A stretch of DNA of 24,402 nucleotides from CAZCZR01 sp964503455 (GCA_964503455.1 CAZCZR010000017.1:1-24402), one strand, 5' to 3'. Shown: positions 1-8,142, numbered from the stretch's first letter. Notes: generated from the letters alone by a model not told the origin. Made by a program: numbers and translations.

Positions 1-76
1 AGCTTCCTGTATGCCCGAACGGAAATCCTCCGAAATCATCGAACATATCTCTTCCGAAAATGCTTGGTACCAACAT
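1..76 (-). CDS. Hsp20/alpha-crystallin small heat shock protein (5' end only)
   Basis: Only the first 25 codons lie in the window; the gene continues past the left edge. The start reads MLVPSIFGRDMFDDFGGFPF, the usual opening of clostridial Hsp20 proteins (PSIFG followed by FDDF). The ATG at 76 is chosen because it is in frame with this motif and has AGGAG about 9 nt upstream (86-90). Another ATG at 83 is in a different frame. Hsp20 proteins are ATP-independent cytoplasmic holdases that keep unfolding proteins soluble during heat stress. The upstream CIRCE operator supports the call, since HrcA commonly controls heat-shock genes in Firmicutes. The alpha-crystallin domain itself is not visible. 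Confidence 0.8.
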   Translation of the reverse strand, partial: MLVPSIFGRDMFDDFGGFPFGHTGS

Positions 77-199
77 AATTCATCGCTCCTTTCATAAAAA
101 ACATTATGTATTATACCTTGCTTTTTATGAACTCGGGATGGGGGAAATAGGTGTAAGTAACAACTTTCTTTGTTTTCCTTTTCCTTATGTTCTGTATTC

Positions 200-228
200 A
201 TTATAGCAGGTTTTGTTAGCACTGTCAA
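200..228 (-). promoter_or_regulatory. Sigma-A promoter of the Hsp20 gene
   Basis: Read on the minus strand, TTGACA (228-223), a 17-bp spacer and TATAAT (205-200) match the vegetative consensus exactly. The predicted start near 193 gives a leader of about 115 nt before the ATG at 76. The -35 box lies inside the CIRCE operator, so HrcA binding would block RNA polymerase directly. Confidence 0.88.
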
Positions 229-242
229 CGGGTGAGTGCTAA
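216..242 (-). promoter_or_regulatory. CIRCE operator (HrcA binding site)
   Basis: TTAGCACTG (216-224), a 9-nt spacer and GAGTGCTAA (234-242) match the CIRCE consensus TTAGCACTC-N9-GAGTGCTAA with one mismatch in the left arm. CIRCE is bound by the repressor HrcA, whose activity depends on GroEL. The site covers the -35 box of the Hsp20 promoter. The hrcA gene is not in this window. Confidence 0.92.
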
Positions 243-541
243 TATTAACAGAATGTTCACAGTCATAACAGAAGAATCATAATTTGTTCATATTTACGGC
301 CGCTATGAAACATAACGCCGCAGCGCTTCCCGATAAAGCGCTTAAAACGCCGCGCGTCAAATTAGGTTCTTGTTCCTTTGGCGCGGAGGATATTATATTC
401 TTGTCAGTGCGGTTTTGCTGTATTTTGACTTTATTTCATGTATTTAAGCGCACTGTTGCCGATCTGTCGTATTATTTTTTATATGCGGATACCGACGCCG
501 ACTGTTCGGGCAAAATAATTCTGGCATTTAACAATGAAATA
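243..541. other. Non-coding stretch between the Hsp20 promoter and the small plus-strand gene
   Basis: No convincing gene is visible. A 117-codon frame at 284-637 lacks a ribosome binding site, has no recognisable domain, and runs across the promoter of the next gene. The only structure seen is a 7-bp inverted repeat, AGCGCTT (322-328) with AAGCGCT (336-342), separated by 7 nt and without a T-run on either side. Confidence 0.5.
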
Positions 542-550
542 TGCTATAAT
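542..550 (+). promoter_or_regulatory. Extended -10 promoter for the gene at 647
   Basis: TGC followed by TATAAT (545-550) makes a full extended -10 element. The hexamer 17 bp upstream (522-527, TGGCAT) is a poor -35, which extended -10 promoters tolerate. The predicted start near 557 leaves a leader of about 90 nt. Confidence 0.55.
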
Positions 551-646
551 TTATTAGGTTCCATGACCGGCAAACAGCTTCAGACGTTTCGTTTATATGC
601 TGTTTATTATGGAATACACTGCATGGATAAGGGGTAATGTAATATA

Positions 647-919
647 ATGTTTGTACACATTTCATCAAACAATCTGGCTACAGAGGACAACAAAACCATT
701 CGTCTTGACTACTGCGTCACGCGGACAGACGGCGAAAAGCAATACGGTATAATGATAACCGCTGCCGTACAAAACGGAGATCATATTTCCGAAGAATACA
801 GCAGCATAGAAAACGGATTATTTTTTACCGAGGAAGAGGCTGCCGCCTTTGCACGAAGGCTGTCGGAGCTTACCGTCACGCCTGTGACGCTGCGGGATAT
901 GATAGACGACTATATGTAA
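647..919 (+). CDS. Small DUF6514-like protein of unknown function
   Basis: A 90-residue soluble protein with no signal peptide or membrane segment. The ATG at 647 follows AAGGGG (629-634) at a rather long spacing of about 12 nt. The central YGIMI stretch, the later acidic segment, and the C-terminal pattern of a hydrophobic helix followed by TPVTLRDMIDDYM resemble the small clostridial DUF6514 family, which has a YGI strand and a conserved L-x-D-x-x-x-D-(F/Y) end. The family match is from memory and not certain. It has its own promoter upstream and an inverted repeat over its stop codon, so it is probably a single-gene transcript. No function can be assigned. Confidence 0.65.
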   Translation: MFVHISSNNLATEDNKTIRLDYCVTRTDGEKQYGIMITAAVQNGDHISEEYSSIENGLFFTEEEAAAFARRLSELTVTPVTLRDMIDDYM

Positions 920-996
920 TGCTTCAGCAATAAAAGCATAGCATATAGTCTGCGTTAAGCGGTCTGTATCTGACAGCTTGACGCAATCCGCCGGAT
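908..996 (+). repeat. Three consecutive inverted repeats at the end of the small gene
   Basis: The first hairpin pairs GACTATATG (908-916) with CATATAGTC (942-950) and ATGCTT (919-924) with AAGCAT (934-939), around a 9-nt loop; it includes the stop codon. The second pairs TGCGTTAAG (951-959) with CTTGACGCA (977-985, one G-U pair) and encloses CTGT/ACAG. The third is the 11-bp palindrome ATCCG-C-CGGAT (986-996). None has a U-tract, so they are not standard intrinsic terminators. They may protect the 3' end of the mRNA or pause transcription. Confidence 0.6.
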
Positions 997-1043
997 CGAA
1001 TAGGCGCGGTAAATATTCAGAGCCTTATTCGGTCCCGCGTAAC

Positions 1044-1096
1044 AGACACATTTGCGCGGCATATGCCGGTCTATGCCGCCGTGTCTTTATTTCTTT
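1044..1096 (+). terminator. Probable Rho-independent terminator
   Basis: AGACAC (1044-1049) and GCGGCATA (1056-1063) pair with GTGTCT (1081-1086) and TATGCCGC (1072-1079), across an asymmetric internal loop. The stem is followed by a T-rich run (TTATTTCTTT). It would end transcription from the small gene before the next promoter at 1141. Confidence 0.6.
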
Positions 1097-1140
1097 GAAG
1101 TTTTTCTTTATAAAACCTGCCCTGCGGCGGTCGCGGCTTA

Positions 1141-1169
1141 TTGACAAGCAGCTGTTTTTGAGGTATACT
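1141..1169 (+). promoter_or_regulatory. Sigma-A promoter of the polysaccharide lyase gene
   Basis: TTGACA (1141-1146), a 17-bp spacer and TATACT (1164-1169) lie 44 bp before the start codon at 1213. Eleven of the twelve hexamer bases match consensus. The predicted start near 1176 gives a leader of about 37 nt that contains AGGAG at 1199-1203. Confidence 0.85.
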
Positions 1170-1212
1170 TATATTATAAAAAAGGCTGTAATATAAAAAG
1201 GAGAGAGCGTTT

Positions 1213-4200
1213 ATGAAAATACGGAAACTGATTTCCCTTGTTCTGACACAGGCGGTAATGCTGTCGGCTGCGGGGATATGCGCAGTGCCTGCCGGAGCCG
1301 CTTCGGCAGATGAGCAGAGCTTTTTTGCGGAGCTTAACTACGGCAAGTACAAAGGGCTTTCCGCCGTAAAGGAAGCCGCAGAAAAAAAGGACTACGCCGC
1401 CGCGAAAAAAGAGCTTCTCAAATACTACAAGGAGCGCCGCGCATCAGGCACGGTCCTCGGCTTCGGCATTACCGAAGCGGACGAGAATTACGGCATGGCT
1501 GTTCTGCCTATGCGCAACATTCTCACGGGGCCGTATGAGTTTGATATGTGGCAGGGAGAGTTTACTGTGACCGGCAGCGTATACCGCGACTACACCGTCG
1601 ATGTGACCGACAGAATAGCGTCGGAGCTTGCCAACGGCGCCGTGTCGTTTATGCTGTTCGCCGGAGATAAGCAGGAATATCCCGTATACGCGCACTCAAA
1701 GGAATCCGGCAGCGGTCCGCGTCTTAGGGTCGCCTTTGATAACGGCAGCGGCGCGAAAACCGTTGAGATACCCGCGTCGCAGGACACATACATAAGCTCG
1801 GAAAACACCTCCGAAACCCACGGCGGCGCAGATTTGCTCCCGATAAAAGAGGACGGCGCCGGCTCGGATCCCACAGGCGGCGAAACAACAAGAGCGTATA
1901 TCACCTTTCCGCTTGACGCCGCGAAAAATTCCACCGTCATATCGGCGGAGCTTATCGTAAACGCCGCCTATGACGAGTCATGCTCCACGGGCGGCAAGGA
2001 TGTGCTTGTCATAAATGTCGGCGACACGACATGGAGCGAGGACAGCCTTACATGGGCAATCACAAGAGGCAGCATATACTCGTATCAGAACGCCGATGTT
2101 CCGACATGGAACGCGTCCGCGCCGAATGCCGACAGCGAATATCACAACGTGACCGCGCGCTTCTGGTTCGGCAGACCTATGGCGTATGAGTATCTGTCGT
2201 GGCTTGAGGACCCCGACGCGTATAACGCCTCTCATCCTTATTCGGACACTTATCCCGGCGAAGGCTTCGGGCCCAAGCTTGTGGAGCTTATGAGCGCGTT
2301 TGCGTCGCAGATGGACTACGGCTGGCCGAGAACCCTTGAAACCGGCGAAAGACTCAACCGCTGGGTCGATATAGTGGACGCTCTCCTTGCAACGGATGTG
2401 TTTGACGGGAGGGAGGACGACTTTTACAATATAATCACCTTTATGTACGGGGACTGCCAATACTTAAACGGTCTTGACATAGCAAGCGGCAAGCCGTGGT
2501 GGAGCAACTGGCGAATAGTCGCAAACGCCGGCTTTTTCAAGGCGGCGGAGTATCTGCCCGAGCTGAATATGCACGATGCTTTCCGTGCGAAAGCCGAATA
2601 CAACGTGGAATACACAATGGATCTTCTGTATAACGATGACATGAGCTTTTCCGAGGCGGGTCCCGCATATGCGCAGTGGTGCGCCGAGCTTTTCGGTGAC
2701 TGTGTGAAAATGGCGGAAAAAGCGGGCAATCCCATGAGCGGCGATTTTAAATCCAAGCTCAAATACGCCGCCGTATACGCCGCCGAAAGCTTTTTCCCCG
2801 ATGGCTTCGATACCGACATCGGCGACTCGAATTACCGCGACAAGATGCCGAAATTCAAGGCTCTTGCCGAGCTTTTGAACGATCCCGTCCTAAACGCCTA
2901 TACCTCAGGCGACAGCGCTTATACCGAAAACCTCACCTCGCTCTACCCAGAGGCGAGCTCCGTGTTTATGCGCACGGGCTGGGATCCCGAAAACAGTACG
3001 TATATGTCGTTTATCAACAATCCCTCCGACGGGCATTATCATCCCGACTCGGATCAGGTGATCATGTACGCATACGGTCAGCCGCTTTTGGTAGACAGCG
3101 GTCGCTACAGCTACAGCGATACCAACGATATATACGATCAGCTGCGCACGGCGACGGCGCACAACACTGTCGAGGCGGTCGGCGTTTCAATGGCGGCGCA
3201 TACGAAAAGCGCGGACAAAATGACGGAATGGGCGGATAACGGTCTGTTTACCTTTGTGTCATCGCCGCAGCACGGCTATGAGGACACAGTTCATACAAGA
3301 AGCGTACTCTTTTTCAAGCGTGACGGTCTGCCTTCGCTGGTGACCGACTATATCACCGGCACAAGCAGCAATACCTACAGGCAGAACTGGCATTTCATGC
3401 CCTCAAGCAACGCCGAAGCTGACGAAAATACCGTAACGACAGACTTCTACGGCAAGGCAAATATCTCCGTTGCAAACGCCGACTCCGACGCTTCGGCAAC
3501 GGTGCGCGACGGCTATTTCAGCGCCGACTACGGGCTTGTCGCCAACAGCAAGTACGCGTCATTTGAAAAAAGCGGCGCCGAGGTCAAATTCTCCACGGTG
3601 CTTATGCCCTCAAGGGCAGGGGAGCGCAAGGTGATAAAGGCTGCCGACACCGCCTCCGGCATCGCTTCAAGCGCGGTCAGCATAACCTCCGGCGGCAGCA
3701 TGAGCTTTTATGTTAAAAACACGGACAGCGCCGACGGAAAATTCGCCGGCTTCACCACCGACGCGAAGGCGTCCTTCGCCGATACCGAAAACGGCCTTAT
3801 ATACGGCATAGCGGACGGCACATCGCTTGCATCCGGCGGCATTGATTACATCGGCGGCGGCAAAACGATAAAATCCCTCGGAGTTGTATGCTCCGGCGCC
3901 ACGGCGGAAATATACGGCGACGATCTCGTTCCCGACACTGACAAGACCACAGCCGTAAAGCTCTACGCTCCCGGCGTTTCGAGCGTCACCTTAAACGGCG
4001 TTAAAACAGACTTTACGTCAGACGGCGACTATATCTACGCCGCGGGAGTGTCCGAGCCGGCGAAACCGATTGTAACAGTCGCGTTTACAAACGAAAGCGG
4101 CGCGGAAATCGCTCCGGCTGTGACCGTTGACTCCGCCGAGGAGAATTACCTCTGCACATATGCCGACGCTCCCGAAACCATAGAATTTGACGGGGCATCG

Positions 4201-4473
4201 TATACTCTTGACAAGGCGGCGTCCGAGCTTAGCGCCATTGTCAAAAACGGCGGCGCATCGCTTAAAGCAGTTTACAAAAGAGATGATACGCTGAAAATAC
4301 TGTTTTGCGGCGGCAGCATCATAAACGAAAAGGCAGCGGGCGGGGCGGCAAATATAACGGGCGATCACACCGTTCTCACCGCGCACTACGATGCTGACGG
4401 CACTCTGATAGCTGTGGATATTGCAAAGAGTCAGTCCGTCACGGACGCTTCGGACGGGGACGCGGTAAAATAA
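1213..4473 (+). CDS. Secreted heparinase II/III-family polysaccharide lyase with embedded DNRLRE/CBM96-like module
   Basis: A 1086-residue exported protein. Residues 1-32 are a signal peptide (KIRK, hydrophobic core, AGAASA). An N-terminal helical segment (LNYGKYKGLSAVKEAAEKKD) is followed at about 180-312 by a DNRLRE/CBM96-type beta module with the typical TYISS, AYITFPL and SLTWA signatures. The alpha/alpha-toroid starts near W371-P-R with the pattern W-P-R-x-L-x-x-G-x-R-x-x-x-W. The heparinase II/III beta-sandwich carries GHYHPDSD at 607-614 and then PLLVDSGRY, the usual family signature including the catalytic-region histidines. Known relatives cleave uronic-acid polysaccharides such as heparin-like glycans or alginate by beta-elimination; the substrate here cannot be read from sequence. 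The last 150 residues match nothing I recognise. AGGAG 9 nt upstream supports the start. Confidence 0.85.
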   Translation: MKIRKLISLVLTQAVMLSAAGICAVPAGAASADEQSFFAELNYGKYKGLSAVKEAAEKKDYAAAKKELLKYYKERRASGTVLGFGITEADENYGMAVLPMRNILTGPYEFDMWQGEFTVTGSVYRDYTVDVTDRIASELANGAVSFMLFAGDKQEYPVYAHSKESGSGPRLRVAFDNGSGAKTVEIPASQDTYISSENTSETHGGADLLPIKEDGAGSDPTGGETTRAYITFPLDAAKNSTVISAELIVNAAYDESCSTGGKDVLVINVGDTTWSEDSLTWAITRGSIYSYQNADVPTWNASAPNADSEYHNVTARFWFGRPMAYEYLSWLEDPDAYNASHPYSDTYPGEGFGPKLVELMSAFASQMDYGWPRTLETGERLNRWVDIVDALLATDVFDGREDDFYNIITFMYGDCQYLNGLDIASGKPWWSNWRIVANAGFFKAAEYLPELNMHDAFRAKAEYNVEYTMDLLYNDDMSFSEAGPAYAQWCAELFGDCVKMAEKAGNPMSGDFKSKLKYAAVYAAESFFPDGFDTDIGDSNYRDKMPKFKALAELLNDPVLNAYTSGDSAYTENLTSLYPEASSVFMRTGWDPENSTYMSFINNPSDGHYHPDSDQVIMYAYGQPLLVDSGRYSYSDTNDIYDQLRTATAHNTVEAVGVSMAAHTKSADKMTEWADNGLFTFVSSPQHGYEDTVHTRSVLFFKRDGLPSLVTDYITGTSSNTYRQNWHFMPSSNAEADENTVTTDFYGKANISVANADSDASATVRDGYFSADYGLVANSKYASFEKSGAEVKFSTVLMPSRAGERKVIKAADTASGIASSAVSITSGGSMSFYVKNTDSADGKFAGFTTDAKASFADTENGLIYGIADGTSLASGGIDYIGGGKTIKSLGVVCSGATAEIYGDDLVPDTDKTTAVKLYAPGVSSVTLNGVKTDFTSDGDYIYAAGVSEPAKPIVTVAFTNESGAEIAPAVTVDSAEENYLCTYADAPETIEFDGASYTLDKAASELSAIVKNGGASLKAVYKRDDTLKILFCGGSIINEKAAGGAANITGDHTVLTAHYDADGTLIAVDIAKSQSVTDASDGDAVK

Positions 4474-4510
4474 GACACGATTGAAATAACCTGAAAGGGA
4501 ACGGTTTACT

Positions 4511-4954
4511 ATGATAAAATTAAAAACGATCCTGCCTTATATAGTGACAGCGGCTGTGTTTACCGGAGTCGGTATGCAGATAGAGCGCACTCATATGGAT
4601 TCGCGGATGATAGATACCGTGATAACCTCCACTCTTTCGCCGGAAACAGCGCCGCCCGTGTCAGGCTCCGATGCTCCGGCGGCGGAAACCGCTTCGGCAT
4701 CGGACGCGGCTTTATCGCCTGTTCCCGATCCCGTTCCCGCAGCGGCTGCGCAGGACTCCGGCGGGAAAATAGATATAAACACAGCCACAATTGAGGAGCT
4801 TGACACTCTCGCCGGTATAGGCGAAACGACCGCGCAGAAAATAATCGACGACCGCGCCGCAAACGGTCCGTATAAGTCGATAGAGGATATAATGCGCGTC
4901 TCCGGCATAGGCGAAAAGAAATTCGCCGCCATTAAAGACAGTATAAAGGTTTAA
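4511..4954 (+). CDS. ComEA-like membrane-anchored helix-hairpin-helix DNA-binding protein
   Basis: 147 residues. Residues 7-24 form one membrane anchor, residues 40-85 are an Ala/Pro/Ser-rich linker, and residues 86-147 are the DNA-binding part. IDINTATIEELDTLAGIGE and the second motif VSGIGEKKFAAIKDSI are the tandem helix-hairpin-helix motifs of ComEA. ComEA binds incoming double-stranded DNA outside the membrane during natural transformation; similar domains also occur in proteins of unknown role. AAAGGGA lies about 10 nt before the ATG. Only 37 bp separate it from the lyase gene and I see no promoter there, so the two are probably cotranscribed. No ComEC or other competence gene is nearby, so a transformation role is inference. 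Confidence 0.85.
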   Translation: MIKLKTILPYIVTAAVFTGVGMQIERTHMDSRMIDTVITSTLSPETAPPVSGSDAPAAETASASDAALSPVPDPVPAAAAQDSGGKIDINTATIEELDTLAGIGETTAQKIIDDRAANGPYKSIEDIMRVSGIGEKKFAAIKDSIKV

Positions 4955-4963
4955 AAGACGCAT

Positions 4964-5010
4964 AAAAAACTGCCGCGCGATTCGCATCATGCGGCAGTTT
5001 TTTGTTTTTT
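4964..5010. terminator. Bidirectional Rho-independent terminator
   Basis: A perfect 13-bp stem joins A6-CTGCCGC (4964-4976) and GCGGCAG-T6 (4991-5003) around a 14-nt loop. T-runs follow on the plus strand (to about 5025), and the A-run gives a U-tract when read on the minus strand. It sits between convergent genes, ComEA on plus and HD-GYP on minus, and can end both transcripts. Confidence 0.93.
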
Positions 5011-5023
5011 TGTTTTTTTGTTT

Positions 5024-6496
5024 TTATTGATAGTCCTCGCTGTACTTTTCAACAAGCGCTTCTATATCGCTTCTGCGCGCCATAAACGCCCGTACAACAG
5101 CCGGATCAAACTGCTTTCCGCTTTCGCTTTCGATTATGTCAAAAGCCTTTGCCGCAGACTGACCGGTCTTATAGCTTCGCTTTGAAATAATGGCGTTGAA
5201 TACATCAACAACGGCTATTATCCTTGCAGCAAGCGGTATTGCCTCTCCCTTAAGTCCTTTGGGATAGCCCTTGCCGTCCCAGCGCTCATGGTGCAGCTCT
5301 GTCATCTCGCTGAGTATGGTATTGTCGCTGTCGCGCTTGACTATGTTGCTTATCTCATCGACAACTCTCTTTCCGCTTACGGTATGAGTCTTAAGCTTTT
5401 CATACTCCTCATCGGTGAGCTTGCCGCTCTTGTTCATAATAGTGTCGGATATAAACAGCTCGCCCATATCATAAAGCGGCGCATAGCGTATAATATCGTT
5501 GTAGTCGCTGTCTGATATTTTTATTCCGTAGCCTTCATCGCTTCTCAGCTCATCCATAATGATGCGCGCATACTCGGAATATTTCTCAAGATGCTCGCCG
5601 TTATTGTTCTTGACGTCCATAACGGCTTCTATGCCCTTTGTGATATTGTTGCGGTACTTATCCGCTGCATTCGAGTACTCGGAAATGTCATCCATCATCT
5701 TGATGGCGTCATCTCTCAGACTCAATATCTCGTTGGCGGCGTCATCGCCGAAGGTTTTCAGCTGCTCGCGCGCAAGATTGTCCGCGTTAGCGCCGGAGGC
5801 ATAGTTTCTGAGATATACATCCAGACGGTTTATCGGATTTATTACTCTCTTCTGAACATAGAACGCCGCTAAAAGCACTACCAGCATAGTAGGTATGAAA
5901 ACTATTATCGAAAGAGTGGCGGCAAATCTGTCCCTGTCCTTATACGCCTCTTCCAGAGATATGTCACAGCCGGTATAGCATACGCATTTGTCCCTTACAT
6001 CGTACACCGGTATAAGCGACGTCATCATTCTGTCGCCCGCAGAGCCGCTGATAAAGCTTGCTATATCGTCGCCGTCCAAAAAGTCCTCAATATACGGCGC
6101 AAGTATATCCGTATAACCGAACTTCTCGTTGACGTCGGCATCAAGCTTGTCCGTGTCAAGCAGCAGATACATACCGTCACGCTGCATATTGTATATGTAC
6201 ACGTCCTGAACATCCGGCACCTTTGTAAGAAGATCAACCATGCGCGCCTTCAGCAGCTCATAGCTTTCGCTTTCCTCTCCCTCAAGCATATCCGGCACCT
6301 TGTTGCTGTCTATAGACGAAGCTATTACCTGAGCGATACCGGAGCCTATTTTGCGGTAGCTGTCGATCGTATCGCTTGTGTACACACGATATCCGACACC
6401 TATTACCACCGCGTCGAGTATAAGTGCCATAAGCGCGAAGAGAACTATCACTCTGCCTTGCAATGTCTTTTTTTGATATTCTTTCTTCTTTTTCAT
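5024..6496 (-). CDS. Membrane HD-GYP-domain protein with degenerate catalytic motif
   Basis: 490 residues. It has a membrane segment at about 17-37, an extracytoplasmic sensor region to about 190 (Cache-like by layout), a second membrane segment at about 193-213, a HAMP-like linker (RVINPINRLDVY), and a C-terminal HD-GYP domain at about 290-480. HD-GYP domains hydrolyse c-di-GMP with a metal centre. HHERWDGKGYP at 402-412 is intact, but the HD motif reads Y342-D343-M-G-E346 where the family has H-D-x-G-K, and the later D-V-F-D motif has N434. Loss of the HD histidine, a metal ligand, suggests weak or no phosphodiesterase activity, so it may sense or bind instead. It is paralogous to the next gene upstream (20-bp gap; motif numbering is identical). 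AGGAAG lies 9 nt before the ATG. Confidence 0.87.
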   Translation of the reverse strand: MKKKKEYQKKTLQGRVIVLFALMALILDAVVIGVGYRVYTSDTIDSYRKIGSGIAQVIASSIDSNKVPDMLEGEESESYELLKARMVDLLTKVPDVQDVYIYNMQRDGMYLLLDTDKLDADVNEKFGYTDILAPYIEDFLDGDDIASFISGSAGDRMMTSLIPVYDVRDKCVCYTGCDISLEEAYKDRDRFAATLSIIVFIPTMLVVLLAAFYVQKRVINPINRLDVYLRNYASGANADNLAREQLKTFGDDAANEILSLRDDAIKMMDDISEYSNAADKYRNNITKGIEAVMDVKNNNGEHLEKYSEYARIIMDELRSDEGYGIKISDSDYNDIIRYAPLYDMGELFISDTIMNKSGKLTDEEYEKLKTHTVSGKRVVDEISNIVKRDSDNTILSEMTELHHERWDGKGYPKGLKGEAIPLAARIIAVVDVFNAIISKRSYKTGQSAAKAFDIIESESGKQFDPAVVRAFMARRSDIEALVEKYSEDYQ

Positions 6497-6516
6497 ATAC
6501 TTATACTTCCTGTCGA

Positions 6517-7983
6517 TCAGTCACTGTAATCAATGGAGTTATATTCCCTGATTATCTCCGCCTTAGCCTCAACAAAGCACTGAAGGATGTCGGGGTCGAA
6601 ATGACCCTCGTCATCAAGCATTATCTTGTACGCCTCGTCAACTGTTGCCGCCTCTTTATAGCAGCGCTTGCTGACAAGCGCGTCGAATACATCCGCGACG
6701 GCGATTATTCTTGCGGTAAGAGGTATTTCCTCGCCTTTAAGCGCACGCGGATAACCCCGTCCGTCCCAGCGCTCGTGATGCGCCAGCGCAATATCTCTGG
6801 CAAGCTCCAAATACTCCGCCTCGGGCAGATCCTTCATTGTTTCTTCTATTATCTTTGCGCCGTTTTCGGCATGGTCCTTGACTATCTCAAACTCCTCCGG
6901 CGTAAGCTTGCCCGGCTTATAGAGTATATCGTCAGGCACCGTAAGCTTGCCGACATCATGCAGGGGAGCAGCCAAAATTATATTGTCGCAAAGCTCTTTT
7001 GTAAGGATCTTCGCATACTTTTCCTTTGTGCGCATCTGCGCGCAAAGCACGTCTACGTATCCCGAAATATGATCGGCATATCCCGCCGTGTCGAGGTTGA
7101 CGGATTTTATAAGCGTCGAGAACGCAAGCATTACATCTTTCTGCTCCTCGCGCATCTTTGTACTGAGCTGCACCTTGTCGGAGAACACCTTTATCGAGCT
7201 CTTTAAGATATTTTCTATCTCGCCGCCGGTGTTGTTTATATTCAACGATGACAGCGCGCTCATATACTCGACGCTTCCCTTCTTTGCCGAGTTCTTCATA
7301 GCCTCGCCTATACGCTTTATCGGACGTACTATCTTTGCGTTTATGTACACCGACATAAGTATGAACAGCGCTCCTATTATAACGCACAGTATAAGGCTGA
7401 AGTTTTTCAAAAACGATAAAAGCTCCCTGTTCATCACCGACTTGGACACGCCGCTGCATACATATGCCACGCATTTATTTCCCGAATCGAAAATAGGAGT
7501 ACAGTACATCACCGTTTTGCCGGAATAAGCTATGACCATCAGGTTATCCACCTGCTCGCCGGCAAGAAAGTCGTCTTTTCTCGATCTCCATTTGCTGTCA
7601 TAATTCACTACCGTACCCAGGTCGCTTCTTACGCCGGTGGATTTTATATTGTAAACGGTGTACATTCCATCCTCGCGCATCTGATATATAATGAGCGAAT
7701 CAAGACTCGGTATATCGCCGCTGAGACGCGACAGCTTGTTTGTAGCCTGCACATAGCTGTGCGTATTCTGTCCGTTCAGCCACGAGTCAACCTCATCGGC
7801 GTCTATCGTTCCCGAAATAACCTCGGAAACCGATTTGCACAAATTGGTATATCTTGTCTGCAGCGCATTATAGTAAAATACGCCCGAACCCGCTATCGTG
7901 ATTATGTACAGCATAACACACGTAATAAAGCTTACACTGAGAAATTTAAACCTAAGCGAATTTGTCATTTTTGCTTTATTCAT
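6517..7983 (-). CDS. Membrane HD-GYP-domain c-di-GMP phosphodiesterase (motifs intact)
   Basis: 488 residues, laid out like its downstream neighbour: membrane segment at about 14-36, extracytoplasmic sensor region to about 190, second membrane segment at about 193-215, HAMP-like region (IVRPIKRIGEAM), then HD-GYP at about 290-480. All signatures are present: H342-D343-V-G-K346, LYKPGKLT, HHERWDGRGYP from 402, and VADVFDALVSKR with D434. It probably hydrolyses c-di-GMP to pGpG or GMP in response to an external signal. The ATG at 7983 follows AGGGGGTGA (8002-7994), an excellent Shine-Dalgarno sequence 10 nt away. It is the first gene of a two-gene operon with a consensus promoter, downstream of the polysaccharide operon. 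Confidence 0.9.
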   Translation of the reverse strand: MNKAKMTNSLRFKFLSVSFITCVMLYIITIAGSGVFYYNALQTRYTNLCKSVSEVISGTIDADEVDSWLNGQNTHSYVQATNKLSRLSGDIPSLDSLIIYQMREDGMYTVYNIKSTGVRSDLGTVVNYDSKWRSRKDDFLAGEQVDNLMVIAYSGKTVMYCTPIFDSGNKCVAYVCSGVSKSVMNRELLSFLKNFSLILCVIIGALFILMSVYINAKIVRPIKRIGEAMKNSAKKGSVEYMSALSSLNINNTGGEIENILKSSIKVFSDKVQLSTKMREEQKDVMLAFSTLIKSVNLDTAGYADHISGYVDVLCAQMRTKEKYAKILTKELCDNIILAAPLHDVGKLTVPDDILYKPGKLTPEEFEIVKDHAENGAKIIEETMKDLPEAEYLELARDIALAHHERWDGRGYPRALKGEEIPLTARIIAVADVFDALVSKRCYKEAATVDEAYKIMLDDEGHFDPDILQCFVEAKAEIIREYNSIDYSD

Positions 7984-8065
7984 GGTCTGTTCATCACCCC
8001 CTGTCCTTCTTCGTTTTTAATTCTCCGCAAATACCGTATGCATTTTTGGTTGTCTATACATTTTA

Positions 8066-8094
8066 ATTATATCATTATACACAAGAATTGTCAA
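8066..8094 (-). promoter_or_regulatory. Consensus sigma-A promoter of the HD-GYP pair
   Basis: On the minus strand TTGACA (8094-8089), 17 bp, TATAAT (8071-8066). Both hexamers are perfect. The start near 8060 leaves a leader of about 75 nt before 7983. No clear terminator separates it from the end of the upstream polysaccharide operon (8143), so read-through from that operon is also possible. Confidence 0.88.
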
Positions 8095-8142
8095 TATTTT
8101 TATTGGGACTTTTACAATTAAAACACATCATCAAAAGCCCGT

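Noticed and set aside
322..342. Inverted repeat AGCGCTT/AAGCGCT
   Set aside because: A 7-bp stem without a T-run or adjacent gene; not enough to call a terminator or operator.
284..637. 117-codon open frame on the plus strand
   Set aside because: No ribosome binding site, no recognisable domain, and it runs over the extended -10 promoter of the next gene.
978..1196. 72-codon open frame on the plus strand
   Set aside because: It lies across a terminator-like hairpin and the TTGACA/TATACT promoter of the lyase gene, and has no domain.
6463..7206. 247-codon plus-strand frame opposite the HD-GYP genes
   Set aside because: It overlaps both HD-GYP genes and their boundary, and shows no ribosome binding site or domain.
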